Of a stretch of DNA of 64,000 bases, positions 45,851 to 55,000 are shown piece by piece. The stretch lies in the NCBI RefSeq assembly GCF_029893085.1, contig NZ_JARXWI010000002.1, forward strand, positions 1 to 64,000, written 5' to 3'. Origin of the DNA: Parabacteroides sp. PFB2-10. Lineage in GTDB: Bacteria; Bacteroidota; Bacteroidia; Bacteroidales; Tannerellaceae. Under the pieces are notes generated by a model, which saw nothing but the letters and a program-made list of their open reading frames with translations, searched no databases and had not been told where the DNA came from. How positions within the stretch are numbered: the first letter of the stretch is position 1; the number at the start of each line of letters is the position of its first letter. The position numbers were made by a program, and so were the translations under genes.

Positions 45851-48628
45851 TTACCTCCATGCCAATTTTAATGTGTTTACCTGTTGTTCTACCGGAAACT
45901 CAAAAATGTAATTGCCGTAGCGATCCTGCTTAGAGGTGATGTTTTTCCCATTCATCGTGAGTTTTGGCGAGCGAGCGCCTTTTGCTTCAACCGTCAAGCG
46001 GGTCGTATGTTTATTGCCGGTACCGTTTTCGAGCTTAAGCTCCATACTTTTCATGTCTTTATTCACCATAATCGGACTTGTTGCCGACCAATTATCACGA
46101 TCTAACTCAAGGCCTAAGCGGATTTTGTCGTTTATCACACGAAAACGAATACGCGCACCATCGTCAGGATAGATGGCAAATTGTTTTTGTTCTTCAGACA
46201 TATTTCCGCCAAACACCGTCCATCCGAAGATAGGATCGTTCACCAGCATACTAACTGCCGTGCGCGTAATGGCGCACATACCCAGATCGGCTTCGCCACA
46301 TAAGCGTAGAGGTCCGCGTGGTTCATCTATGCCTACCCAACTACGTCCATATTTAGTGGATATGAAAGATTGTCCCATAGCACCGTCTTTTTCTTTGCCG
46401 GGATGCCAATACCCATAGTTTGATTCCGGCGTTCCGGTATTAACCATGGCAAAAGGCCCCAAATAGCCTGCATAGCCAAGGCGCAACCATTCATAAGGAT
46501 TATCCGCAAAACGATAACCATAATCAAGAATAGGAGTGGATCCCATACGCGCCATATAGCTGAAGCTGAAATCGCCTCCCAATTTAAACCACTGCTTTTC
46601 AAGATATCCGCGACATGACAGAGCAGCGTATAACTGGCGATCCATAAAATCGCGTGCTTTTTCTTTTGTGACTACCGGGTGCGAATACCATTTTTTTGCA
46701 TTGGGGTCGTACCAAAGATTCTCATCCGGTTTCATATCATTCTGTACACCGTATTTCGCCAGAAAATAGGTCGATTCAAAAGCCGTTCTGTCGGTGACAT
46801 ACTCCGAACTGTAAGGATACGGTTCGTCATAGATAAACCATTTCGCCTTTTTTTCCCACTCGGCACGTAAATCGGCTGCCTTTTCAGCAAACCCTTTTGC
46901 TTCTAATTCATCAATTATATTCACTTTTATTAATTCGTTATAACAGCCCCATTTATAGGGTTCATAATAACCTCCGTCTAATTCGGCAGGGTAGATATAG
47001 AATGCTTTAGCCGTTTGGTATGCTATTTCCAAATACTGCTCAGCACTCATATAATTACACTTTTCCGGATAAAGCGTGGCTATCTGATACATATGCCAGT
47101 ACATCATAGCCATGTGCGCATAATCAAACGTACGCCACAAGCGTAGTTTATCTAAGCTATACGCGGTATAGTGTACACGTAGGTCATGGTCTCTGTTTAT
47201 AAACCAGTTCGGTGTGCCGTAAATACCGTAAGGGTAGGGGGTCTCCTTATCGGTGCGTTGAAGGCCTCCCCATACAAAATGTTTAATATGGTATTCTAAT
47301 GAAGCAATTTCAGCATCATCCGGAAACACTACATTTTTAGATGCAATGAATGGCGCTTTGCCTAAAGCCGGGTCGTCGCTTGCTAAAAAATAGGTTAATA
47401 CATCATCAAATATATACGGATTATCGGGTCCGAGCAGGTCTCCCTTATTCATGTCATAGACACCGTATAAACCATTATACCATTTAGTAGGATCACGGAA
47501 TTGCTGGCTGTTTACAATAAACGAACTTCTTTTCTTGGTGATCGTCTCCGGCGATTCGCAAGAGAAAAATTCAAGGTATGTTTTACGTCCGTTATCAAAA
47601 TGAACAGTCAATAAGTTCTCTCCCAACTTACGGAATCCCACTTCATATATATGTGTATTTGCTCCCTTTTTACCAAGATACTTCAATTCGGTCATGGCAG
47701 GAAATTCGGCTGCAATAGAATCTATCGGACAGAGGGTGTTCAAAGAAAATTTTGCTTTTTGTGAAACAGGAAGCGTCATGCCGGGCACAACGTCAATATC
47801 TATAAGGCGTGAAGCGATTATTTTTTCTTTCAACTCGGGGTATGAGTCGGCATAATGTAAGGTGAAACCGAACGACATTTTATTTTGGTTTGTACCGGCA
47901 GGTTGCAGCCATGCACGTGTATGCTCCTGTCGCCAAGTGCCGCGTGTTTCGGCTGTTCCCGATTTGCCGGAATAAATATAAAAACGTGTATTATCGACAT
48001 ATTCCAGCTTTGTTCCAGGGTCGACAGTCATCAGATAATAGGGTGCTTTTCCATTTATACGCGTAAAATACATAAAGGAAGCATCACCCGATATAAAAGT
48101 ATGCCGGTTATAGTTTTTTTCGAAGATAGCCATTCTGTCTGAGCCTCCTCTACCGCTACGCGCCGGAAAGGTAAATGCCAGATCACCGATTTCTATCGGG
48201 AATTTCGAGTTGTTTACAATCTCAATGTTCCAATGCAATAATTCGCCTTCGAGACGGAAGTTTTGGGTCATTTCAATAATATCACCCATACCGATATCGT
48301 GATATGAAATGGTTCCGGCTTGATTATCCGCCTTCATCTCCCTGACGGGTGTAAAACGATTATATGGGGTATTGATTCGCATCCAAACGCCGTCTTTTAC
48401 TTTATATGCCAGATAAACATCTCCTAACTCTCCGTTAAGAAGGTTTGCCTGATACGAATCAGTTGTACTCTCGAGAGCACATACTCCATTCGTATTATAT
48501 CCTACTTTCCAGTAAGCATTTCCCATCGTAAATGTTTCCAACGGCTGTTGAGCTTGTCGTTGTTGTTGAGCATCCGCATTCGAATAGGCTAAAATAGCCA
48601 ATAAACCGAGTAATATATAGTGTTTCAT
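45851..48628 (-). CDS. DUF5695 protein B, putative secreted glycan-active enzyme
   Basis: The 925-residue paralogue of A has a signal peptide (MKHYILLGLLAILAYSNADA). The start at 48628 is chosen over an ATG at 48655 that overlaps the GH51 stop, because the signal peptide begins here. It shares TRGTWRQEHTRAWLQPAG, SCESPETITKKRSSFIVN, YNGLYGVYDM and SNYGYWHPGKEKDGAMGQ with the other three. It lacks the A/D inserts and instead has KLGGDFSFSYMARMG, as in C. Its 3' end is nearly identical at DNA level to that of A. Lies 23 nt after GH51. Confidence 0.78.
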   Translation of the reverse strand: MKHYILLGLLAILAYSNADAQQQRQAQQPLETFTMGNAYWKVGYNTNGVCALESTTDSYQANLLNGELGDVYLAYKVKDGVWMRINTPYNRFTPVREMKADNQAGTISYHDIGMGDIIEMTQNFRLEGELLHWNIEIVNNSKFPIEIGDLAFTFPARSGRGGSDRMAIFEKNYNRHTFISGDASFMYFTRINGKAPYYLMTVDPGTKLEYVDNTRFYIYSGKSGTAETRGTWRQEHTRAWLQPAGTNQNKMSFGFTLHYADSYPELKEKIIASRLIDIDVVPGMTLPVSQKAKFSLNTLCPIDSIAAEFPAMTELKYLGKKGANTHIYEVGFRKLGENLLTVHFDNGRKTYLEFFSCESPETITKKRSSFIVNSQQFRDPTKWYNGLYGVYDMNKGDLLGPDNPYIFDDVLTYFLASDDPALGKAPFIASKNVVFPDDAEIASLEYHIKHFVWGGLQRTDKETPYPYGIYGTPNWFINRDHDLRVHYTAYSLDKLRLWRTFDYAHMAMMYWHMYQIATLYPEKCNYMSAEQYLEIAYQTAKAFYIYPAELDGGYYEPYKWGCYNELIKVNIIDELEAKGFAEKAADLRAEWEKKAKWFIYDEPYPYSSEYVTDRTAFESTYFLAKYGVQNDMKPDENLWYDPNAKKWYSHPVVTKEKARDFMDRQLYAALSCRGYLEKQWFKLGGDFSFSYMARMGSTPILDYGYRFADNPYEWLRLGYAGYLGPFAMVNTGTPESNYGYWHPGKEKDGAMGQSFISTKYGRSWVGIDEPRGPLRLCGEADLGMCAITRTAVSMLVNDPIFGWTVFGGNMSEEQKQFAIYPDDGARIRFRVINDKIRLGLELDRDNWSATSPIMVNKDMKSMELKLENGTGNKHTTRLTVEAKGARSPKLTMNGKNITSKQDRYGNYIFEFPVEQQVNTLKLAWR

Positions 48629-48651
48629 ATCAGTATAATTTGGAATTAATA

Positions 48652-50220
48652 TCATCTAAGTTTTATTTCGATTTGAGTTATGGAATGTGCCGGGAATGAA
48701 TAGGTTACGATCCCGTTTTTGATGTCGATCTGCTTCACTTTCGGTACATATGACTCTTCTTTTTCATGCGTAAAAGTTTCCGACAAATCGCCTTCGATCG
48801 AGCTTACTTGTGCTTTCCCTGCAAACGATGTAGCCACGTTAGATATATCGGCAGTGATGGCTTTGTCTGCATGACGGTTTACTACATTTACTAAAACCGA
48901 CCCTCTCTCTTTATTATAAACCGATGTTACATCTAAGTAGGGAATTCCTTTATTGGTCTGTGTATCGAACGTTTCTCCCTGAACGTATGTGTCAATCGAA
49001 ACGCCCAGGCAATTGGTCGAAAACAGTTTGAACATTTGAAACCAGGGCGATTTGTAGAAATTACCTAACCGATCGTTAGACAAGAGCGAAGTCATCATGG
49101 TAAGGTTAGCCATCTTAACTATGTCGGCATTGCGTATGAATGAATTGAGGCACATGGCATTGGCCATCAGTGCCCGCATATTCTGGCCGCGTGCTGCCCA
49201 TTCATCAACAGAAATCATAAGCGGTGTTTTTCCGGGAAGATATGCCTTCATGGCTTCTATTTGCGCTCTCGGCACATTTATTTTCTCTTCGAAATCAATT
49301 TGCGCGTCGCCTACATATTCGTAATACTCCAGCGGAATATTTTCTCCCCAATAACGGTGAACAGAGAGGTAATCGGCAAATCCGGTAAAAGCTTTGATTA
49401 TTTTATCATTCCATTCAATCCAATCTCGGTGACCGGCTACATCGTGTGTATAATCATACCAACTGTTGGTCTTCAGAAAACGGGAGTGGGGCGGTACATA
49501 GTAGAAAGAGGCTCCACAGACTACCGTTTTAATCGTATTGTCAACCTTCTTCATCGCTTTGAGTGCTTCCAACCCTATCTTGCAATAGTCTTCTGCGTTT
49601 TTATAACCATCTATCCAGTCATAACCGTCCAGCTCGTTGCCGATACACCAGTATTTCACATTGAAAGGTTCCCGGTTGCCATATTTTGCGCGCAGGTCGG
49701 AATAGTAGGTGCCCACAGGAAGATTACAGTATTCCACCCAGAAGCGGGCGCCGTTGATGTCTCCCAGGCCAAGATTTACGGCAATAACGTTTTCTATGCC
49801 TATGGCACGGTTGAGGGCGATCCACTCGTCGGTGCCTACCACATTGGTGTCAAAGCCTCCCCAGGCAAGATCTTTCCGAACCGGGCGCTGTTCTTGGGGA
49901 CCGATACCATCCCGCCAATCATAACTCGACATATAGTTTCCGCCCGGCCAACGCATATTTGTGATTTTAAGTTCTTTCATCGCGTCAATAACGTATGTGT
50001 TCCATCCGTCTTTGTTTGCCAACGGAGATGCATGGTTGTAGAGTGGACCAACAACAATGTTTGATGTACTGTGGTTGCGTCCGATCGGTTCCATAAAAAC
50101 ACCATAGATATTCGGATCTATTTCACCAATTACTCGTTCAGTGTCTACACGAATAACTGCCTTTTGCGCCATAACAACGAATGGTAACAACAGGACGATT
50201 GTAAAAAGCATTTTTTTCAT
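48652..50220 (-). CDS. GH51 alpha-L-arabinofuranosidase
   Basis: The 522-residue protein has a signal peptide (MKKMLFTIVLLLPFVVMA) and a full GH51 layout. IYGVFMEPIGR opens the barrel; RWPGGNYMSSYDWRDGIGP is the classic substrate loop. The acid/base is Glu196 in GNELDG and the nucleophile Glu340 in SVDEWAA. A C-terminal beta-sandwich ends in HSITQIEIKLR. The enzyme releases terminal arabinofuranose from arabinan, arabinoxylan or arabinogalactan side chains (known for the family). It leads the group GH51-B-A, so those DUF5695 proteins probably act on the same arabinose-bearing glycan (inference). Confidence 0.92.
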   Translation of the reverse strand: MKKMLFTIVLLLPFVVMAQKAVIRVDTERVIGEIDPNIYGVFMEPIGRNHSTSNIVVGPLYNHASPLANKDGWNTYVIDAMKELKITNMRWPGGNYMSSYDWRDGIGPQEQRPVRKDLAWGGFDTNVVGTDEWIALNRAIGIENVIAVNLGLGDINGARFWVEYCNLPVGTYYSDLRAKYGNREPFNVKYWCIGNELDGYDWIDGYKNAEDYCKIGLEALKAMKKVDNTIKTVVCGASFYYVPPHSRFLKTNSWYDYTHDVAGHRDWIEWNDKIIKAFTGFADYLSVHRYWGENIPLEYYEYVGDAQIDFEEKINVPRAQIEAMKAYLPGKTPLMISVDEWAARGQNMRALMANAMCLNSFIRNADIVKMANLTMMTSLLSNDRLGNFYKSPWFQMFKLFSTNCLGVSIDTYVQGETFDTQTNKGIPYLDVTSVYNKERGSVLVNVVNRHADKAITADISNVATSFAGKAQVSSIEGDLSETFTHEKEESYVPKVKQIDIKNGIVTYSFPAHSITQIEIKLR

Positions 50221-50525
50221 GATAATATATATATTTAAGTGTTAAATGAAATTTCGAAGTATAAGGTTAATCCGAATGGGCATATGTGGTTCATTAGCCA
50301 TACCTTTGGAGTTTAGAGTTACTTTCTTAAAACTGCACTAAACTACCATAAATTCAGTGCATTAAATAAAAGAAAAATGCATTTTTATGGTAGAATAATC
50401 TATTTTTCGGTTATTTTGTATGGGGCATCTTTTTATGCGTGCCGCAGGTACGCAATCGATGCATACCTGCGGCACGTCCGGGGTGGTTTTGGGTCATATA
50501 TTATAATGATATGGTTCCTTTTCTA
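50221..50525. other. Intergenic region upstream of GH51 with inverted repeats
   Basis: No gene seen. CTACCATAAA at 50343 pairs with TTTATGGTAG ending at 50394. CGTGCCGCAGGTA (50438-50450) pairs with TACCTGCGGCACG (50464-50476), but no T-run follows on either strand, so it is not an ordinary terminator. The GH51 promoter may lie here, though no TAnnTTTG box stands out on the minus strand. Confidence 0.6.
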
Positions 50526-51140
50526 CTAATCCAACGTCCTCTTTTTCCATTTCCCTCCTCCTAAGAAAAAGCCAACGGTGATCGCAATAGAACTGTTTCT
50601 CATTTTTCCGGAGATTATTGTTTCAGGTTGATCGGGGTTTTGAGGAAATACAACTTCTGTATAATCTGATCGGGGAATCATATTATATTCTACTGCTAAC
50701 CTGAATTTTCTGTATTCTAATCCTGCGGTCAGCAGGCCACAAAAGGAACTTCCCTCATCTATAGAAATGTGAACATCATCATGATGCTTTTTTAAGCGGC
50801 TAACTCCAAGCCCCCCTCCGACAAAAAGAGGAATTTTTGAATTGAGAAAATAATAATTAAATGTCCCTAAATATTTTTGTTCATACACATCAATCACATC
50901 GAAAAAGTCTTCTTCTTTAGCAAGCATGGCATATCCCCATTTGATGCCGACATTCATATTGTCCTGTATATTATATCCGAGGTTAATGATGTTCATACCC
51001 AATGAGGGACCACCGGTAGCCATATTTAAACCAAGATCAAGTCCGACACGAAACTTGCCTTTTTCCTGTGCAGAAGTTTCTACGCACATTATCGATATGG
51101 CAAATACAATAATCGCAACTTTTGTAAAAATTGATTTCAT
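50526..51140 (-). CDS. Outer-membrane beta-barrel protein
   Basis: The 204-residue protein has a signal peptide (MKSIFTKVAIIVFAISIMCVETSA). The mature part starts FRVGLDLGLNMATGGPSLGM and continues as alternating strands (VGIKWGYAML, FNYYFLNSKIPLFVGGGLGV, AGLEYRKFRLAVEYNMIP) as in 8-stranded OmpX/OMP_b-brl proteins. Role unknown; not an enzyme. It sits inside the PUL between the two pairs of DUF5695 genes, after a terminator and an intergenic region of more than 900 nt, so it probably starts the second transcript. Confidence 0.75.
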   Translation of the reverse strand: MKSIFTKVAIIVFAISIMCVETSAQEKGKFRVGLDLGLNMATGGPSLGMNIINLGYNIQDNMNVGIKWGYAMLAKEEDFFDVIDVYEQKYLGTFNYYFLNSKIPLFVGGGLGVSRLKKHHDDVHISIDEGSSFCGLLTAGLEYRKFRLAVEYNMIPRSDYTEVVFPQNPDQPETIISGKMRNSSIAITVGFFLGGGKWKKRTLD

Positions 51141-51164
51141 ATTGGTTGGTCTATTTAGATCACT

Positions 51165-51182
51165 ACTTGCACCGTTGCAAGT
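51165..51182 (-). promoter_or_regulatory. Palindrome upstream of the barrel protein gene
   Basis: ACTTGCA-CCGT-TGCAAGT is a perfect 7-bp inverted repeat 25 nt before the ATG. A weak -7-like TATATTTA follows further upstream. It could be an operator or a 5' leader hairpin. Confidence 0.4.
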
Positions 51183-51443
51183 CGGATATTGGTGTATAAA
51201 TATAGTACATTATTTTTAATCTTCCAAGCTTTTTCTCCTGAAAATCAGTGGGTAGCATAATAAATACTTGTCAAAGTTCCATATTTAACATTTCTCTGAG
51301 CCATTGATCCGACCATCCTCATCTTTCTTTTAGTTTTGGTAGAGGGTTGTTTCTTTTTGTCAGGCCTGGGTGTATATTATTTAGTATTGTCAATGCTGTT
51401 TAAATAGCACTTGCAAATTGGAGAGGATTTGATGTTTCAGGAA

Positions 51444-51670
51444 AATCCCGAAAGGGATTTAATTCCTAATAACCCCCAGTGAAGAGAGCGAAGCGAACGA
51501 CTGGGGGGTGATAGCGAATGTAGAAACAAACCAACGCCGAAAGGTGTTGAATTAAACAATTGAACCCTTTTCGGGTTCATGAGATGTTAGATCCTTTTAT
51601 GCCTACCCCCAGTCGTTCGCTTCGCTCTCTTCACTGGGGGTTATTAGGAGTTCAACGCCTGTGGGCGTAC
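51444..51670. repeat. REP-like cluster with a 44-bp perfect inverted repeat
   Basis: The arms 51464-51507 and 51606-51649 are exact reverse complements over 44 nt (CCCCCAGTGAAGAGAGCGAA and its inverse are part of them). Between and around them are small hairpins: AATCCC-GAAA-GGGATT, AACGCC-GAAA-GGTGTT, GAACCC-TTTTC-GGGTTC and ACGCC-TGT-GGGCGT. The layout resembles REP/BIME clusters. No coding frame is evident. Confidence 0.9.
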
Positions 51671-51702
51671 CCTTCCTATCTTCAAACTTTCCCATATTGA
51701 TC

Positions 51703-51738
51703 TTAAGCCTCCCCTTGGGGGAGGTTTGGAGGGGCTGC
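51703..51738. repeat. Single arm of the 24176-type palindromic repeat
   Basis: TTAAGCCTCCCCTTGGGGGAG is identical to the start of the right arm at 24300; the rest (GTTTGGAGGGGCTGC) is a shorter variant of that arm's GGAGGG end. Confidence 0.8.
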
Positions 51739-51770
51739 ATCTTCACATATTACCCTATCTGATATTTTTT

Positions 51771-51958
51771 CAAATGTAACAAAATGTAACTTACTCCCCT
51801 TTTTCTCCTCACCCCCAACTTACGATTTGTAATTTTCGCAGGAGTTTGCGCGCAAAAAGGCGGGACTTCGGAGACAAACTCCCGGGAGAAACATTTTTTA
51901 ACGTATGGAGTTGTAAGCAAAAGGGGCTTTTTGCTTAAAGTTTGTATTTTAAGATTTG
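51771..51958 (+). repeat. Structured interspersed repeat, copy 4
   Basis: About 188 nt. Ends CAAATGTAAC... and TTTTAAGATTTG are roughly inverted. It retains CTTACGATTTGTAATTTTCG, GGAGTTTG pairing with CAAACTCC, CTCCCGGGAG, TTTTTTAACGTATGG and a hairpin changed to GTAAGCAAAAGG/CTTTTTGCTTA, with one side compensating the other in part. Confidence 0.88.
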
Positions 51959-51985
51959 CTACCCAATAGAGGTGAGATAATAGGC

Positions 51986-52036
51986 TTTTTTTTAAAAAAA
52001 AGTGAAGGCGTATAGCTTTTGATACACCTTCACTTT
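51986..52036 (-). terminator. Terminator after DUF5695 C
   Basis: A 15-bp stem (AAAGTGAAGGTGTAT with ATACGCCTTCACTTT, one mismatch) is followed on the minus strand by eight T. It begins 27 nt past the stop of C and closes the susC-to-C transcript. Confidence 0.85.
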
Positions 52037-52063
52037 CCTAAAACAGGGAATTAGATTAATGCA

Positions 52064-55000
52064 TTATCTCCAGGTTACTTTCAACGTACAACCTTCTCCT
52101 TCTACCGGTATTTCGAAAACATAATTTCCGTAACGGTCTTGTTTGGAGTGAATGGTTTTATTATCTGCAGTTAGTCTGGGTGAACCTGTTCCTTTCGCTT
52201 CAACCGTCAAACGAGTGGTATGCTTATTGCCGGTGCCGTTTTCGAGCTTTAGCTCCACACTTTTCATGTTTTTGTTGACGACGATAGGTTGTGTTGCCGA
52301 CCAGTTATCTCTGTTTAGTTCCAGGCCGATACGTATTTTGTCGTTCACAATGCGAAAACGAATACGCGCTCCATCATCGGGATAGACGGCAAATTGTTTT
52401 TGTTCTTCAGTCATATTCCCGCCAAACACCGACCAACCGAAAATAGGATCATCGACTAACATCGTAGCCGCTGTGCGCGTAATAGCGCACATGCCCAAAT
52501 CAGCTTCGCCACAATAGCGCCACGGACCACGCGACTCTTCGGTCAGTATCCAGTTGCTGCCAAACTTAACAGAGGTAAAGGCTTGTCCTATGGCGCCGTC
52601 TTTTTCCTTGCCGGGGTACCAGTAGCCCCAATTCGATTCCGCCGTTCCTGTGTTCACCATGCCATAAGGGCCTAAATATCCGGCATAACCCAGACGTATC
52701 CACTCATAAGGATTATCGGAAAAACGATACCCGTAATCCAAAATAGCCGATGCTCCCATGCGTGCCATATAGCTGAAGCTGGCATCGCCTCCTAATCGGT
52801 ACCATTGTTTGGCCAGATAACCGCGGTATGAAAGTCCGGCAATATGCTGACGTTCCATAAAATCACGCGCTTTATCTTTCGTCACTGTCGGATGTGAATA
52901 CCATTTTGCTTTGTTCTGGTCATACCAAAGGTTTTCATCCGGTTTCATAGGATGCATGACTCCATATTTTGCCAGAAAATAGGTGGATTCAAAGGCTGTT
53001 CTGTCTGTGATATATTCCGAGCTATAGGGGAATGGGTCGTCGTAGATAAAGTATTTTGATTTTTTCTCCCAGTCGAAACGCAATTCAGCCGCTTTGTCGG
53101 AGAATCCTCTTATTTCGAGTTCATTTATTATATCTACCATAACCAACTCGTTGTAGCAACCCCACTTATAGGGTTCGTAGTATTCACCCAGAAATTCAAC
53201 CGGATAAACAAAGAAGGCAACGGCTGTCCTATAAGCCATTTCCAGGTACTGATCGGCAGTCATAAATTTACTCTTCTCGGGATACAGGGTGGCAATCTGA
53301 TACATGTGCCAGTAAAGCATAGCCAGATGAGCGTAGTCGAACGAGCGCCACATACGCGGATTCACTAACTTCTGTTCCGTATAAGTGATTCGTAAATCAT
53401 GATCCCTGTTGATAAACCAGTTGGGGGTTCCGTATATACCGTACGGATAAGGCGTTTCCTTATCGGTACGTTGGAGTCCTCCCCATATAAAGTTTTTAAT
53501 ATGATATTCAATGGAAGCGATTTCTTCATCATTAGGGAATACCACATTTTTTGAAGCTAAAAATGGTGCTTTCCCCAAAGCCGGATCGTCGCTGGCCAGA
53601 AAATAGGTGAGCGATTCATCATATATATCCGGATTATCGGGACCGCGCAATTGTCCGTTTTTCATGTCGTAAACACCATACAAGCCATCGTACCATTTGG
53701 TCGGGTCGCGAAACTGCTGGCTATTAACCAAAAACGAACTTCTTTTCTTAGTGATTGTTTCAGGCGATTCGCACGAGAAAAACTCAAGGTAGGTTTTACG
53801 CCCGCCGTCAAAGTGAACTGTCAGCAGATTTTCTCCGAGTTTATTGAAGGCTACTTCATAAATATGGGTGTCAGTTCCTTTTTTGCCGAGATACTTTATG
53901 ACTGTCTTTTCAGGAAACTCCGCCCTGATTGAATCGATGTTGCATACCGTTTTCAACGAGAATTTAGCTTTTTGCATGATAGGAAGCGTCATGCCGGGCA
54001 ATACATCAATATCTATCGAACGATTGGCAACTATTTTTTCTTTCATCTCCGGATAGGAGTCGGCGATATGAAGCGTAAAGCCGAACGACATCTTATCGCC
54101 GTTTGCCCCTTTCGGTTGCAACCATCCGCGTGTATGTTCCTGTCGCCATGTTCCGCGTGTCTCAGCAGTTCCCGTTTTGCCGGAATAGATATACATCAAC
54201 GAATTGTCGGTATATTCCAACTTAGTACCGGGTTCGACCGTCATTAAATAGAAAGGCGCTTCTCCGTTTATTCGTGTGAAATAAAGGAAAGAAGCATCAC
54301 CGGAAACAAAGGCGTGTCTGGAAAAAGATTGCTGAAATATAGGTGTAGGATCAAGCCCTCCAATCCGGCTGCGTACGGGGAAGGGAATAGCCAGATCGCC
54401 TATTTCAATCGGAAATTTAGAGTTGTTTACAATATCAATATTCCAACGCAACATCTCTCCTTCAAATTTGAAAGTCTGGGTCATCTCAATGGTATTTCCA
54501 ATGCCAACGTCGCGGAAAGAAATAGTACCGGCATTTTCGTCTGCCTTCATTTCTCGCTTGTTCGGATTGAGTTTGAGCCAAACACCATCTTTTACCTTAT
54601 AAGCCAATAAGGTACCAGCCAAATTCCCGTTTAGTAAATTAGCATGATAGTTGTCTTTTACGCCCTCAAGAGCATGGATGCCATGGGTTGTATAACCCAC
54701 TTTCCAATAGCTATTTTCCATTACCTGTGCCTCCTGGGGTTGTGCCTGCGCCTGCGCTTGTTGAGTGATAGTCCACCCTCTTTCTCTTGCAATACCTGTA
54801 TTTGCATTCGATCCGGGGTTGTTGGCTATCCATATTGCTTTTCCTCCATTAATAACATTCGTATGCAATGACCTGAAGAAGTTCTCCATGCCGGTTGTAT
54901 TTAGTTTGTTATTATCGCAATAGATATATTTTAATCCTATATTTTTACTCAAATCCAAGCTTGTCAATTGGTTGTTACTGCATCGGATAAGTGCTAACCA

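Noticed and set aside
50438-50476. Hairpin as a terminator of the barrel-protein gene
   Set aside because: The stem is strong, but no T-run follows on either strand; listed only as an inverted repeat.
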